Positions 26,475 through 34,887 of a stretch of DNA of 64,000 bases are shown one piece after another. This DNA comes from an uncultured Roseivirga sp. GTDB lineage: Bacteria; Bacteroidota; Bacteroidia; Cytophagales; Cyclobacteriaceae. Under the pieces are notes generated by a model that ran no database searches, was not told the DNA's origin, and saw only the letters and a list, made by a program, of their open reading frames with translations. The stretch covers positions 525,810 to 589,809 of the forward strand of contig CANLOY010000002.1 in assembly GCA_947493005.1 (NCBI GenBank). Direction: 5' to 3'. Every line of letters starts with the position of its first letter. Position 1 is the stretch's first letter. The position numbers and the translations under genes were made by a program.

Positions 26475-29339
26475 ATGACAAACATCAACCTTACGTATGT
26501 AAATATTGATAGATTACTTGATGGAACATACTCAAACACAAAATATGCAACAGTTAATGATGATGACAAAGTAATTTTATTTGAGGACACTCACTTCAAG
26601 ATCAATAATGAAACTGTGTACCTAGATTTAAGATACACCTCGATGAAATATCGAAACGTTGTATTTAGAAATTGCAATTTCACCAATACTAAAACTGACA
26701 CATTAGCTGATATTAATCTGGCATCTTCTGGCCATGACCATGTAGCATTCAAAAACTGCTTCTTCAAAAAAATTGTTTCTAGTAATTTCCGTAGTATCAA
26801 TTTAAATGAAATCGTATGTGAAAATATAAGTGTAAATAACATTCAAAGATTCAGATGTAGGAATGTAAAGTTTGAATCAATTCGCTTTATTAATTCTAAC
26901 CTTGTTAATGATTTAATCATCACTAACAAGACAACTTCATTCGTCTCAGAAAATTCAACGTTTGAAGGAAATGTAAAAATTAAAGATTCAGTTTCTAACC
27001 TAATTATCAAAAGTTCTAAAATTCAAAAGCAGCTCCAAATAGCTTCTCTTAGTCTTGAATCTCCGCTAACACTCAACTCTATTGAAGTTAACTCACTTTC
27101 AATAAATAACTGTAAGGGAGAAAATATTTCAATCACTAACTCTACAATTGAGAAATTAAGCCTCTACAGAAATAAATGTGACTTCTTACTTCAAGAAAAC
27201 AAAATTCTAAATTTCAAAGCGAACTTTAACACCTCAAAAACTCTCCGTTTTAATGAGAACCAATTAAAGTATGGAATAGAGTTCTCAAAGAATAAAAACG
27301 AAAAGGTATATTTCACATCCCAAGAAATTTCTCAACTCACATTTAATCAAAATGAAAGCAACCTTCATTTTAACAATGTATCAGGAGATGAATTCCCATC
27401 TCTCGAAAACAACAATTTCAATTCAGTTCATATTGCTGACTGTGATCAAAAGCAAAATTGGAACTTGATCTTTAATGAAATAGAGGACATATCCATTGCT
27501 AACTCTACCCTAGGTCAATTATCCATAAATGGCAAATCGGTTGGAAAAATAGACATTAATACCACGTCTAAATTCTTACTAAAATCTAATCTTCAAAAGG
27601 TAAGAAAATTCACACTCAATAATTTTGAATCGGAAAAATCAGAAATCACAATTGAAGAATGTGACTCACTTGATATTCAAAAAGTTAAAATCGAAAAGTT
27701 AAGCATTGAAGGAGAGTTACACAATGGAGTAACTCTTGAGCAGGCTAAGATTAACAAACTGGAACTGAGCATTAAAACAACTGATTGGTTCAAAATTCGC
27801 AACCTTCACTTTACTCAGGCATCATTCGCTTTTATTTCTTCCAGCAAGTTCGAGTTGATAAATGAAAGTATCAATTCAGATCAAGGGTATTCGTCTTTAT
27901 CATTTAATAAGGCTCAATTGGGTGAATGTTTTATCGATTTAAATAAGCTTGAAAGTCTTTCCATAGAAAATTTCAGTTCGTCAAAGTTAGAATCAAAAAC
28001 GGAGGGCTTAAAAGACCTTCATATTGGAGAATGCTCCGTAGATACTATAATATTTGGAGATAATCAGAGTAAAAAAGCAAGTGCCAGTTCATGGCGTTTC
28101 TCTGAAATACCCAAAACAGAATTACAGATAGAATATTCTCAATCCAAAGAACTAATCATTAATGACACAAAAGATCACGGTCCTGTAAAGGTAGATTTTC
28201 ACAAAAACAAAATAGATAACCTATCAATTAGTGGTCTAAACTACGGGTTAATCACTATCGAGGAGTGTACTATACCTCATATAATTATAGTTTCACCTCA
28301 TCAAAACAAAGAAGCAGAATTCTGTATTCAAAATTCTAATGTTAGACAATTAGTAAGTACGGAACAAAAAGGAAAATTTGCCATTGTCAAATCTGAGTTA
28401 AACGAAGTATGCATTTCAAAAGCAGAACTATCCGTTTTTAGTATTGAAGATTGTAAAAAGGAGAACTTAGAATTTTCCATTATGGACATGTTGTTAGAAA
28501 GTAGTTCTATAAAAAATCTTATGTTTTCAGATTCAAACATTCGAAAACTGACCATAAAAGAAGTATATCCATCATTCTTTAAGGCAAGTGACCTTTCTTT
28601 AAAATCACTGACACTGAAAAGTTTTGAACAAAGCAATACAGCCCCTTCCAAATTTGAACTAAACTTTATAAACACAAGAACAGGCACAAAGGCCGATCGA
28701 TTAAGTTTTATTGATTCCAACCTCAGTGATTTAAGCTTTAACTCTTGCTATTTTGGCACTTTCAAGGAATTACTTGTTAAATCGAGCAAACTTGATAAAA
28801 TCAATTGTACTGCTACGACTTGGCCAACAAAAGTAACATCATTCGAGGGTGACAATGAAAAGTTTGAAATCAGAGAGGCATGTAGACAGTTGAAATTAGC
28901 CATGTCTAATCATCAAGACAAAGTGAATGAAATACAATTTCACGCTCTTGAAATGAAAGCCTACAAAAGCATAGTATTTTCACAATGGAAAAATTGGAGA
29001 ACCTGGAATGATTTCTGGAGTCTCTTCGCAGGTTGGACTAATGGTTTTGGGCTCAATTGGCTCTTACCTGTTACATTATTAATTTTTGTTATTATCCTAA
29101 ATTACATTGGGCTTTTATGGGTTCATTTCAAAACATCTCCTCTGCTAGCTGAATTTTGGGATAACTTTATTTGGTTAGATTTTTTTCAGCTTTACAATCC
29201 AACTCACAGAGCATCTCAATTATCTATTGGGCCAAATATCGGAGGCTGGGCAGCTTTTCTAGATTTTATAAGTAAAATCATTTCAGCATTCTTTATTTAT
29301 CAGATCGTTGCTGCTTTTAGGAAGTTCCGAAGGAAGTAA
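26475..29339 (+). CDS. Large beta-helix-like repeat protein with C-terminal membrane anchor, unknown function
   Basis: 954 aa. Residues 1-790 are built of irregular ~20-residue units of the kind 'xLxIxxSxIxxLxLxxN' (VENISVNNIQ, ISITNSTIEKLSLYRNK, DLHIGECSVDTIIF), suggesting a right-handed beta-helix related to pentapeptide-repeat proteins. Residues 795-850 are helical (REACRQLKLAMSNHQDKVNEI, then FHALEMKAYKS) and resemble the linker that follows pentapeptide repeats in membrane proteins. Two hydrophobic segments follow (about 853-876 and 927-948). There is no N-terminal signal, so the helix domain is probably cytosolic and tethered to the inner membrane. The gene is visibly richer in A and T (many AAT/AAA/ATT codons) than its neighbours, hinting at transfer. 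The next gene region is the repeat/DUF559 island. Function unknown; a membrane-linked sensor or defence role is only speculation. Confidence 0.8.
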   Translation: MTNINLTYVNIDRLLDGTYSNTKYATVNDDDKVILFEDTHFKINNETVYLDLRYTSMKYRNVVFRNCNFTNTKTDTLADINLASSGHDHVAFKNCFFKKIVSSNFRSINLNEIVCENISVNNIQRFRCRNVKFESIRFINSNLVNDLIITNKTTSFVSENSTFEGNVKIKDSVSNLIIKSSKIQKQLQIASLSLESPLTLNSIEVNSLSINNCKGENISITNSTIEKLSLYRNKCDFLLQENKILNFKANFNTSKTLRFNENQLKYGIEFSKNKNEKVYFTSQEISQLTFNQNESNLHFNNVSGDEFPSLENNNFNSVHIADCDQKQNWNLIFNEIEDISIANSTLGQLSINGKSVGKIDINTTSKFLLKSNLQKVRKFTLNNFESEKSEITIEECDSLDIQKVKIEKLSIEGELHNGVTLEQAKINKLELSIKTTDWFKIRNLHFTQASFAFISSSKFELINESINSDQGYSSLSFNKAQLGECFIDLNKLESLSIENFSSSKLESKTEGLKDLHIGECSVDTIIFGDNQSKKASASSWRFSEIPKTELQIEYSQSKELIINDTKDHGPVKVDFHKNKIDNLSISGLNYGLITIEECTIPHIIIVSPHQNKEAEFCIQNSNVRQLVSTEQKGKFAIVKSELNEVCISKAELSVFSIEDCKKENLEFSIMDMLLESSSIKNLMFSDSNIRKLTIKEVYPSFFKASDLSLKSLTLKSFEQSNTAPSKFELNFINTRTGTKADRLSFIDSNLSDLSFNSCYFGTFKELLVKSSKLDKINCTATTWPTKVTSFEGDNEKFEIREACRQLKLAMSNHQDKVNEIQFHALEMKAYKSIVFSQWKNWRTWNDFWSLFAGWTNGFGLNWLLPVTLLIFVIILNYIGLLWVHFKTSPLLAEFWDNFIWLDFFQLYNPTHRASQLSIGPNIGGWAAFLDFISKIISAFFIYQIVAAFRKFRRK

Positions 29340-29360
29340 GCAAAATATGACAATCTACAT

Positions 29361-29488
29361 CCACCCCCTCCCCCCGCCAGCGGGGGACTACTACGCCTTT
29401 AAACTTTTTATTAATAACCCATCAACTCGAAGATTTGCGGAATCTCTGTCCTCCCTTGGGGGAGGTGTCCGAAGGACGGAGGGGGATT
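29361..29488 (+). repeat. G/C-rich palindromic island repeat, copy A
   Basis: About 128 bases. It begins CCACCCCCTCCCCCCGCCAG (hairpin CCCCCGC-CA-GCGGGGG), has a variable A+T-rich centre, and ends with the CCTCCC/GGGAGG hairpin followed by GTGTCCGAAGGACGGAGGGG. Same orientation as copies B and C. Its right end touches the stop codon of the DUF559 gene. Confidence 0.85.
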
Positions 29489-29867
29489 AAGTCTTACTTT
29501 CTATTTTCTCGATAGCTCCTAAAAGTGATTCTCTAACACTGCTGATATCAGTCAACACCTCCTCATCAGTAAAGCGAACTACTATGAAACCTAATTCCTC
29601 AAGTCTTCTTTGTCTTAACTCATCGTTAACTGCCACCTCTCCATAAGTATGTGTAGCACCATCAACTTCAATTATCAGTTTTAGAGGCAAACACACAAAA
29701 TCAGCAATGTATTGATCTATTGGTCTTTGCCTTCTGAAAGGATATCCATTAAGCATTTTTGCTCTTAGCACATATTTCCAAAGGCAGGCTTCTGCTTTAG
29801 TCATGTTTTTGCGTAAGGAGTTTGCATTAGCCCTTAAGCGTTTGTTATAATGGTTATTAGGTTTCAT
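29487..29867 (-). CDS. DUF559 endonuclease-like protein
   Basis: 126 aa from the ATG at 29867. It belongs to the DUF559 family (very-short-patch-repair-like, restriction-endonuclease fold). KNMTKAEACLWKYVLRAK and FRRQRPIDQYIADFVC lead to the putative PD-(D/E)xK site D56...E67-V-D69 in KLIIEVDG, then FTDEEVLTDI at the C-terminus. The open frame extends upstream to 29975, but those 36 residues only translate repeat copy B and are not expected in the protein. The gene is bracketed by repeat copies A and B in the same orientation, with copy A's end overlapping its stop codon. This suggests the gene and repeats move or are maintained together. DNA cleavage is inferred from the fold only. Confidence 0.8.
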   Translation of the reverse strand: MKPNNHYNKRLRANANSLRKNMTKAEACLWKYVLRAKMLNGYPFRRQRPIDQYIADFVCLPLKLIIEVDGATHTYGEVAVNDELRQRRLEELGFIVVRFTDEEVLTDISSVRESLLGAIEKIESKT

Positions 29868-29883
29868 GTGTATTTGCTTAGAA

Positions 29884-30015
29884 CCACCCCCTAGCCCCCG
29901 CCAGCGGGGGACACACCTACACCTTTGAGTTTTCACTAAAAAATCATCCATCAACTCAAAGGTTAACAGAACCATTGTCCTCCCTTTGGGAGGTGTCCGA
30001 AGGGCGGAAGGGGAT
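29884..30015 (+). repeat. G/C-rich palindromic island repeat, copy B
   Basis: About 132 bases, with CCACCCCCTAGCCCCCGCCA at the left end and TTGTCCTCCCTTTGGGAGGT ... AGGGCGGAAGGGGAT at the right. The centre contains CATCAACTCAAAGGTTAACAG, similar to the centres of copies A and C. It lies just upstream of the DUF559 start. Confidence 0.85.
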
Positions 30016-30141
30016 CAGTTTTATCATTTGAATAAAATGAAAAGAGAAAGCAAGACAGTAGATTAAATGACGAAGTCAATAAAACAGCATTTGTATAAGG
30101 GTTGTAAACAATTGCTAGAAATCTGAATTAGCTCATGCCAT

Positions 30142-30266
30142 CCACCCCCAAGCCCCCGCCAGCAGGGGGCACCTCACATTTGAACATTGCTAAAAACTAT
30201 CCCTTAACTCAAAGATAGACGGAACCATTGTCCTCCCTCTGGGTAGGTGTCCGAAGGGCGGAAGGA
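30142..30266 (+). repeat. G/C-rich palindromic island repeat, copy C (decayed)
   Basis: About 125 bases, same layout as copies A and B but with changes in both hairpins (GCCAGCAGGGGGC; CTCCCTCTGGGTAGGTG), so it looks older. It stops 5 bases before the LysR stop codon at 30271. The stretch 30016-30141 between copies B and C shows no gene. Confidence 0.8.
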
Positions 30267-30270
30267 GAAA

Positions 30271-31137
30271 CTACATAAGGTTAAGAAATTTATTAAGGGC
30301 TTCGTTTCTATTCTTAGCATTCCATACGGCCATGAGCCTTGTGCGCTGAGTTAGATGATCCAAAGGAATAAAGCTGACTCCAAGGTCCACTCCATCCTGA
30401 AGAGCTGACGGAACAATTGCTACTCCCAGTTGTCTTTCCACCAGCCTGAAAATACTATTGGCCTGAACCGATCGGTGAGAAACTCTAGGTTGAAAACCAT
30501 GATCTGTGAAAATACTCATAATGTTATCATAGTACTCCTGGCTATAATCATTGGAAAAGAGAATAAACTGCTCTTCCTCAAACTGATTGAGGCTGGTAAA
30601 ACTATCAGGCTGAACATAATGTGTTTTAGAGACCACAAGAGAAAATGAATCTTCAAACACCGTCTTTTTTTCGAAGCCTCCATGTACACTCTCAAGCCTT
30701 ACAAAACCAATATCAAGCTTATCATGCGCTACTGCCTCTAATTGATCCTTATTATTTAACTCATCCAGTGAAGCATGAATGTTTGGATAAGCTTTACTCA
30801 TTCGTTCTAAAAGTTCAGGAATTATATTCTGCATAGCTGAGCCTACAAACCCTATCCTGATCTCCCCTTCTTCACCGGTTCCTTTTCTTCTGGTTGCTTC
30901 AACTGCTCTATCCAAATGTCCAACTAAATACTCTGCTTCGTTCATCAGATATCTACCCGCTGAAGTTAGCGAAACACTGCGCTTGGTTCTATTCAGAAGC
31001 TTTACCCCCACCTCTTCTTCCAGTTGCATAATCTGCTTGGAAAGCGCAGGCTGGGTAATGAACAATTTATCCGCAGCTTTAGCAAAGTGCAGTTCCTTTC
31101 CTACAACCATTAAAGATTTGAGGTGACGTATCTCCAT
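30271..31137 (-). CDS. LysR-type transcriptional regulator, likely of histidine utilisation
   Basis: 288 aa. The N-terminal winged HTH HFAKAADKLFITQPALSKQIMQLEEEVGVKLLNRTKR is textbook LTTR, followed by the two-lobed ligand-binding domain (GEIRIGFVGSAMQNIIPELL). It is divergent from hutH with 107 bases between starts, the usual arrangement for a LysR regulator and its target, so control of hutHUI is inferred. The inducer would then be histidine or urocanate, but in most bacteria hut is controlled by HutC, so this is a non-standard setup. The start codon is within an inverted repeat that may be its own binding site. Its 3' end abuts repeat copy C. Confidence 0.88.
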   Translation of the reverse strand: MEIRHLKSLMVVGKELHFAKAADKLFITQPALSKQIMQLEEEVGVKLLNRTKRSVSLTSAGRYLMNEAEYLVGHLDRAVEATRRKGTGEEGEIRIGFVGSAMQNIIPELLERMSKAYPNIHASLDELNNKDQLEAVAHDKLDIGFVRLESVHGGFEKKTVFEDSFSLVVSKTHYVQPDSFTSLNQFEEEQFILFSNDYSQEYYDNIMSIFTDHGFQPRVSHRSVQANSIFRLVERQLGVAIVPSALQDGVDLGVSFIPLDHLTQRTRLMAVWNAKNRNEALNKFLNLM

Positions 31138-31206
31138 TAATTCCTAATAGTTATTAATCAATAAATATATATCATTTATAGGAATTAATAATTGATACTA
31201 GATTTG
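31137..31206. promoter_or_regulatory. Divergent hut control region: LysR-type inverted repeat and hutH promoter
   Basis: TTAATTCCTA (31137-31146) and TAGGAATTAA (31179-31188) form a perfect 10-base inverted repeat 32 bases apart. One arm covers the lysR start codon and the other ends 10 bases before a perfect -7 box TAGATTTG (31199-31206) for hutH, whose ATG is at 31245. No -33 TTTG is seen at the right spacing, as expected for an activator-dependent promoter. Confidence 0.55.
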
Positions 31207-31244
31207 ATGTAAGAATTTACTTTCTAGTAGCTAAAGCAATACTT

Positions 31245-32804
31245 ATGGAAACCTTCAAATACGGAATAGATCACTTAACCGTGAATGTGGCACTGAACAT
31301 CGCCAGAGCCAACATTATTGGTTCATTGTCCAAAGAAGCGGAAGATAAAGTGCTGAAAAGCGCTGCCTACGTAAAAGAGATTACAGATAGTGAAACCACC
31401 GTTTACGGGGTTAATACGGGGTTTGGACCTTTGTGTACCACAAAAATATCAAAAGAAGATACTGAAACGCTTCAATACAATATTCTGAAAAGTCACAGTG
31501 TCGGGGTAGGCAACCCAATTAGCAAAGAGCTCAGCAAGTTGATGCTTATTTTAAAAGTACACTCATTGGCTCAGGGCTTCTCTGGTATACAACTTAGCAC
31601 ACTGGAAAGAATCATCTGGCACATTGACAATGATGTAATTCCAGTAGTTCCTGAAAAAGGTTCTGTAGGAGCTTCAGGCGATCTTGCTCCACTAGCACAT
31701 CTTTTTCTTCCCTTAATTGGTTTGGGCGAAGTATTTTTTCATGGCAAAAGGGTACCAACTGAAAAGGTTTTTGATGAACTGGGCATTGAATCCATTGCGT
31801 TGGGACCAAAGGAAGGGTTAGCTTTGATCAATGGCACACAGTTCATTGCCGCTCATGCCGTAGAAGTAGTAGACAACCTTTACAATTGCCTTTCTCATGC
31901 TGATATCATTGGTGCTATGATGATAGAAGCTTTACAAGGATCTGTCAAGCCATTTACACCGGCATTACATCAAATACGTCCATTTGCAGGAAATCAGCAT
32001 GTTGCTCACAGGGTAAGAAACATGTTAGAAGGTTCTGAAATTCTCACCTCTCATGCCAACTGCGACAGGGTGCAAGACCCATATTCATTGAGGTGTATTC
32101 CTCAGGTGCATGGAACTTCCAGAAATGCCTGGCTGCATTTAAAGCAACTGGTTGAAATCGAACTCAACGCTGTTACAGATAACCCAATTATTTTAAGTGC
32201 GGAAGAGACCATAAGTGGCGGAAACTTTCACGGACAGCCTTTAGCCTTACCACTGGATTATGCCACATTAGCTGCTGCTGAGCTCGGCAACATTTCAGAT
32301 CGAAGAGTTTATCTGTCCTTGGAAGGAAAAATAGAAGGGCTTCCTCAGCTCTTAATGAACGACACAGGAATCAACTCTGGCTTCATGTTACCACAATACA
32401 CATCTGCGGCACTTGTTAGTGAAAATAAAAGTTTATGTTTCCCTGCCAGTGCTGATAGTGTCCCTACTTCGCTAGGACAAGAAGATCATGTGAGTATGGG
32501 ATCAATCAGTGGCAGAAAAGCCTTGCAGGTTATTGGTAACCTTGAGCAAATCCTTGCAATCGAGCTACTATGCGCTGCTCAAGCTTTCGATTTCAGAAGA
32601 CCTTTAAAGTCTAGCGAAATGCTGGAGAAGTGCCATGGTCATATCAGAAGCATTATAGATCATGCTGAAGTAGATAGAATCTTTGCCAAAGACATAGAAA
32701 AAGCACATTCAATAATTCAAAACAGATCACTTTTATCTATCTGTGGTCCCGACAGTCAGGACAGTCTGATCAGTAAACATCATCAAGCATTTGAAACTTA
32801 CTAG
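31245..32804 (+). CDS. hutH: Histidine ammonia-lyase
   Basis: 519 aa. VYGVNTGFGPL and GSVGASGDLAPLAH are the family signatures; A143-S144-G145 cyclise to the MIO electrophile that removes the amino group of histidine to give urocanate. Further motifs (QDPYSLRCIPQVHGTSR, TDNPI, SGGNFHGQP) are intact. Cytosolic, first step of histidine breakdown. hutU follows after one base, so the two are co-transcribed and probably coupled. Confidence 0.97.
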   Translation: METFKYGIDHLTVNVALNIARANIIGSLSKEAEDKVLKSAAYVKEITDSETTVYGVNTGFGPLCTTKISKEDTETLQYNILKSHSVGVGNPISKELSKLMLILKVHSLAQGFSGIQLSTLERIIWHIDNDVIPVVPEKGSVGASGDLAPLAHLFLPLIGLGEVFFHGKRVPTEKVFDELGIESIALGPKEGLALINGTQFIAAHAVEVVDNLYNCLSHADIIGAMMIEALQGSVKPFTPALHQIRPFAGNQHVAHRVRNMLEGSEILTSHANCDRVQDPYSLRCIPQVHGTSRNAWLHLKQLVEIELNAVTDNPIILSAEETISGGNFHGQPLALPLDYATLAAAELGNISDRRVYLSLEGKIEGLPQLLMNDTGINSGFMLPQYTSAALVSENKSLCFPASADSVPTSLGQEDHVSMGSISGRKALQVIGNLEQILAIELLCAAQAFDFRRPLKSSEMLEKCHGHIRSIIDHAEVDRIFAKDIEKAHSIIQNRSLLSICGPDSQDSLISKHHQAFETY

Positions 32805-32805
32805 C

Positions 32806-34806
32806 ATGAATAATTTTCAAAAAGAAATTCTGGAAGGTATTGGTAACCAGTTACCACAAAGTCCTTCTTTCGATCCTCTGGTAAACAGAGCCCCTAAAAG
32901 AAAAGATATTCTGAGTCGGGAAGACAAGAAATTAGCGTTAAGAAATGCGCTACGCTACTTCCCTGAGGAGTGGCATCCAGAACTAGCTACAGAATTTCTG
33001 GAAGAATTAAAAGCCTACGGTCGAATCTACATGTTCAGGTTTATGCCAAAAGAAGCCATGTATGCCAGAGACATAGCGGAGTACCCCGGGAAATCTGAGC
33101 AGGCCAAATCCATCATGCTGATGATTCAAAACAATCTGGATCCTAAAGTGGCTCAGCATCCCTATGAACTAATTACTTATGGAGGCAATGGTGCAGTGTT
33201 CCAGAACTGGGCACAATATAGATTGGTAATGAAATATCTGGCCGAAATGACTGATGAGCAAACTCTAGTCATGTATTCAGGCCACCCTTTAGGACTATTC
33301 CCTTCAAATACTACTGCCCCGAGAGTTGTTGTTACAAACGGCATGATGATCCCTAACTATTCAAAACCAGATGATTGGGAAAAATTCAATGCACTTGGGG
33401 TTACTCAGTATGGACAGATGACTGCCGGATCTTATATGTACATTGGTCCGCAAGGTATTGTACATGGCACCACAATCACCGTATTGAATGCCGCAAGAAT
33501 GAAAAGACCTGATGGCAACTTCAAAGGACTACTCTTTGTGACTTCCGGACTTGGCGGCATGAGTGGCGCGCAACCTAAGGCTGCGAAGATTGCAGGTTTG
33601 GTTTCTGTTACTGCGGAAGTCAACCCTAAAGCAGCTTACAAAAGACAAGAACAAGGCTGGGTTGATGAGGTAATTGAGGATATCGATACCTTGATCGAAA
33701 GGGTTGAATTAACCCGAGCAAATGGAGGAAATACTTCTTTTGCTTACCTGGGTAATATAGTCGAGGTATGGGAAGGTTTTGAAAAACATGGAATATCCAT
33801 TGATCTCGGCTCGGATCAAACTTCTCTTCACAATCCTTTTGCAGGTGGGTACTACCCGGTAGGACTTTCTTATGAAGAAGCCAACCAAATGATGGCCGAC
33901 AACCCTGACAGCTTCAAAGAAGAGATTTACCGTACACTTAGAAGACATGCTACTGCAGTTAACAAGCATGCCGAAAAAGGCACCTATTTCTTCGACTATG
34001 GCAATGCCTTTTTGCTGGAAGCAGGACGTGCTGGTGCCGATATTTTCAAAGCAGATGGGATTACTTTTAAGTACCCTTCTTATGTACAGGACATTATGGG
34101 GCCGCTATGCTTCGACTACGGCTTCGGACCTTTCCGATGGGTATGTACATCCAGCAAATCAGAAGACCTCGATAAAACTGACCAGATAGCTGCTCAGGTG
34201 ATTGAAGAGATGTTAAATGAAGCACCTGAAGAAATCAGACCTCAGCTACAAGATAACCTCCACTGGGTAAAAGAAGCGAAGGAAAATAAACTGGTGGTAG
34301 GTTCACAAGCCCGTATTCTTTATGCCGATGCTGAGGGCCGAATGAGAATTGCTTCTGCCTTCAACAAGGCAATTAGAAATGGCGAAATTGGTCCTGTAGT
34401 TCTCGGTCGTGATCATCATGATGTATCAGGAACAGACTCTCCTTATAGAGAAACATCCAATATCTATGATGGTTCTCAGTTTACATCCGATATGGCGGTT
34501 CACAACTTTGTTGGTGATGCCTTCCGTGGAGCAACCTGGGTATCCCTACACAATGGTGGTGGTGTAGGCTGGGGAGAAGTAGTCAATGGTGGCTTCGGCA
34601 TGTTATTAGATGGCCTGGAGGCCACAGATAACAAATTGAAAAGTATGCTTTTCTGGGATGTCAACAATGGTATTGCCAGAAGAAACTGGGCCAGAAACCC
34701 TCATGCCATGAGTGCTATTGACAGGGCTATGGATTCGGAACCAAAGCTAAAAGTAACCAAGCCCAATCTGGTTGCCGAAAGAATCATTGATTCACTAAAT
34801 TTTTAA
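32806..34806 (+). CDS. hutU: Urocanate hydratase
   Basis: 666 aa from the ATG at 32806, which sits one base after the hutH stop; an in-frame TTG at 32791 inside hutH is not needed. Signatures include ELITYGGNGAVFQNWAQYRL, TLVMYSGHPLGLFPS, QYGQMTAGSYMYIGPQGIVHG (NAD+ site region), LFVTSGLGGMSGAQPKAAKIAG, DQTSLHNPFAGGYYPVG and GPFRWVCTS. It is about 100 residues longer than the proteobacterial enzyme, as seen in the Bacteroidota form. It converts urocanate to imidazolone propionate. Confidence 0.96.
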   Translation: MNNFQKEILEGIGNQLPQSPSFDPLVNRAPKRKDILSREDKKLALRNALRYFPEEWHPELATEFLEELKAYGRIYMFRFMPKEAMYARDIAEYPGKSEQAKSIMLMIQNNLDPKVAQHPYELITYGGNGAVFQNWAQYRLVMKYLAEMTDEQTLVMYSGHPLGLFPSNTTAPRVVVTNGMMIPNYSKPDDWEKFNALGVTQYGQMTAGSYMYIGPQGIVHGTTITVLNAARMKRPDGNFKGLLFVTSGLGGMSGAQPKAAKIAGLVSVTAEVNPKAAYKRQEQGWVDEVIEDIDTLIERVELTRANGGNTSFAYLGNIVEVWEGFEKHGISIDLGSDQTSLHNPFAGGYYPVGLSYEEANQMMADNPDSFKEEIYRTLRRHATAVNKHAEKGTYFFDYGNAFLLEAGRAGADIFKADGITFKYPSYVQDIMGPLCFDYGFGPFRWVCTSSKSEDLDKTDQIAAQVIEEMLNEAPEEIRPQLQDNLHWVKEAKENKLVVGSQARILYADAEGRMRIASAFNKAIRNGEIGPVVLGRDHHDVSGTDSPYRETSNIYDGSQFTSDMAVHNFVGDAFRGATWVSLHNGGGVGWGEVVNGGFGMLLDGLEATDNKLKSMLFWDVNNGIARRNWARNPHAMSAIDRAMDSEPKLKVTKPNLVAERIIDSLNF

Positions 34807-34887
34807 TCAAAAAGAATTGATCTGGTTTGTAAAGTGGACATCACACACTTGCAAACCGGAAATGGAAAAGAAAGCTTAACTTCAATC

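Noticed and set aside
29868-29975. N-terminal 36-residue extension of the DUF559 protein
   Set aside because: It only translates repeat copy B; the family's conserved region starts at the ATG 29867.
34834-34887. GTG start for hutI
   Set aside because: Eighteen extra residues are outside the imidazolonepropionase family; the ATG at 34888 gives the normal length.
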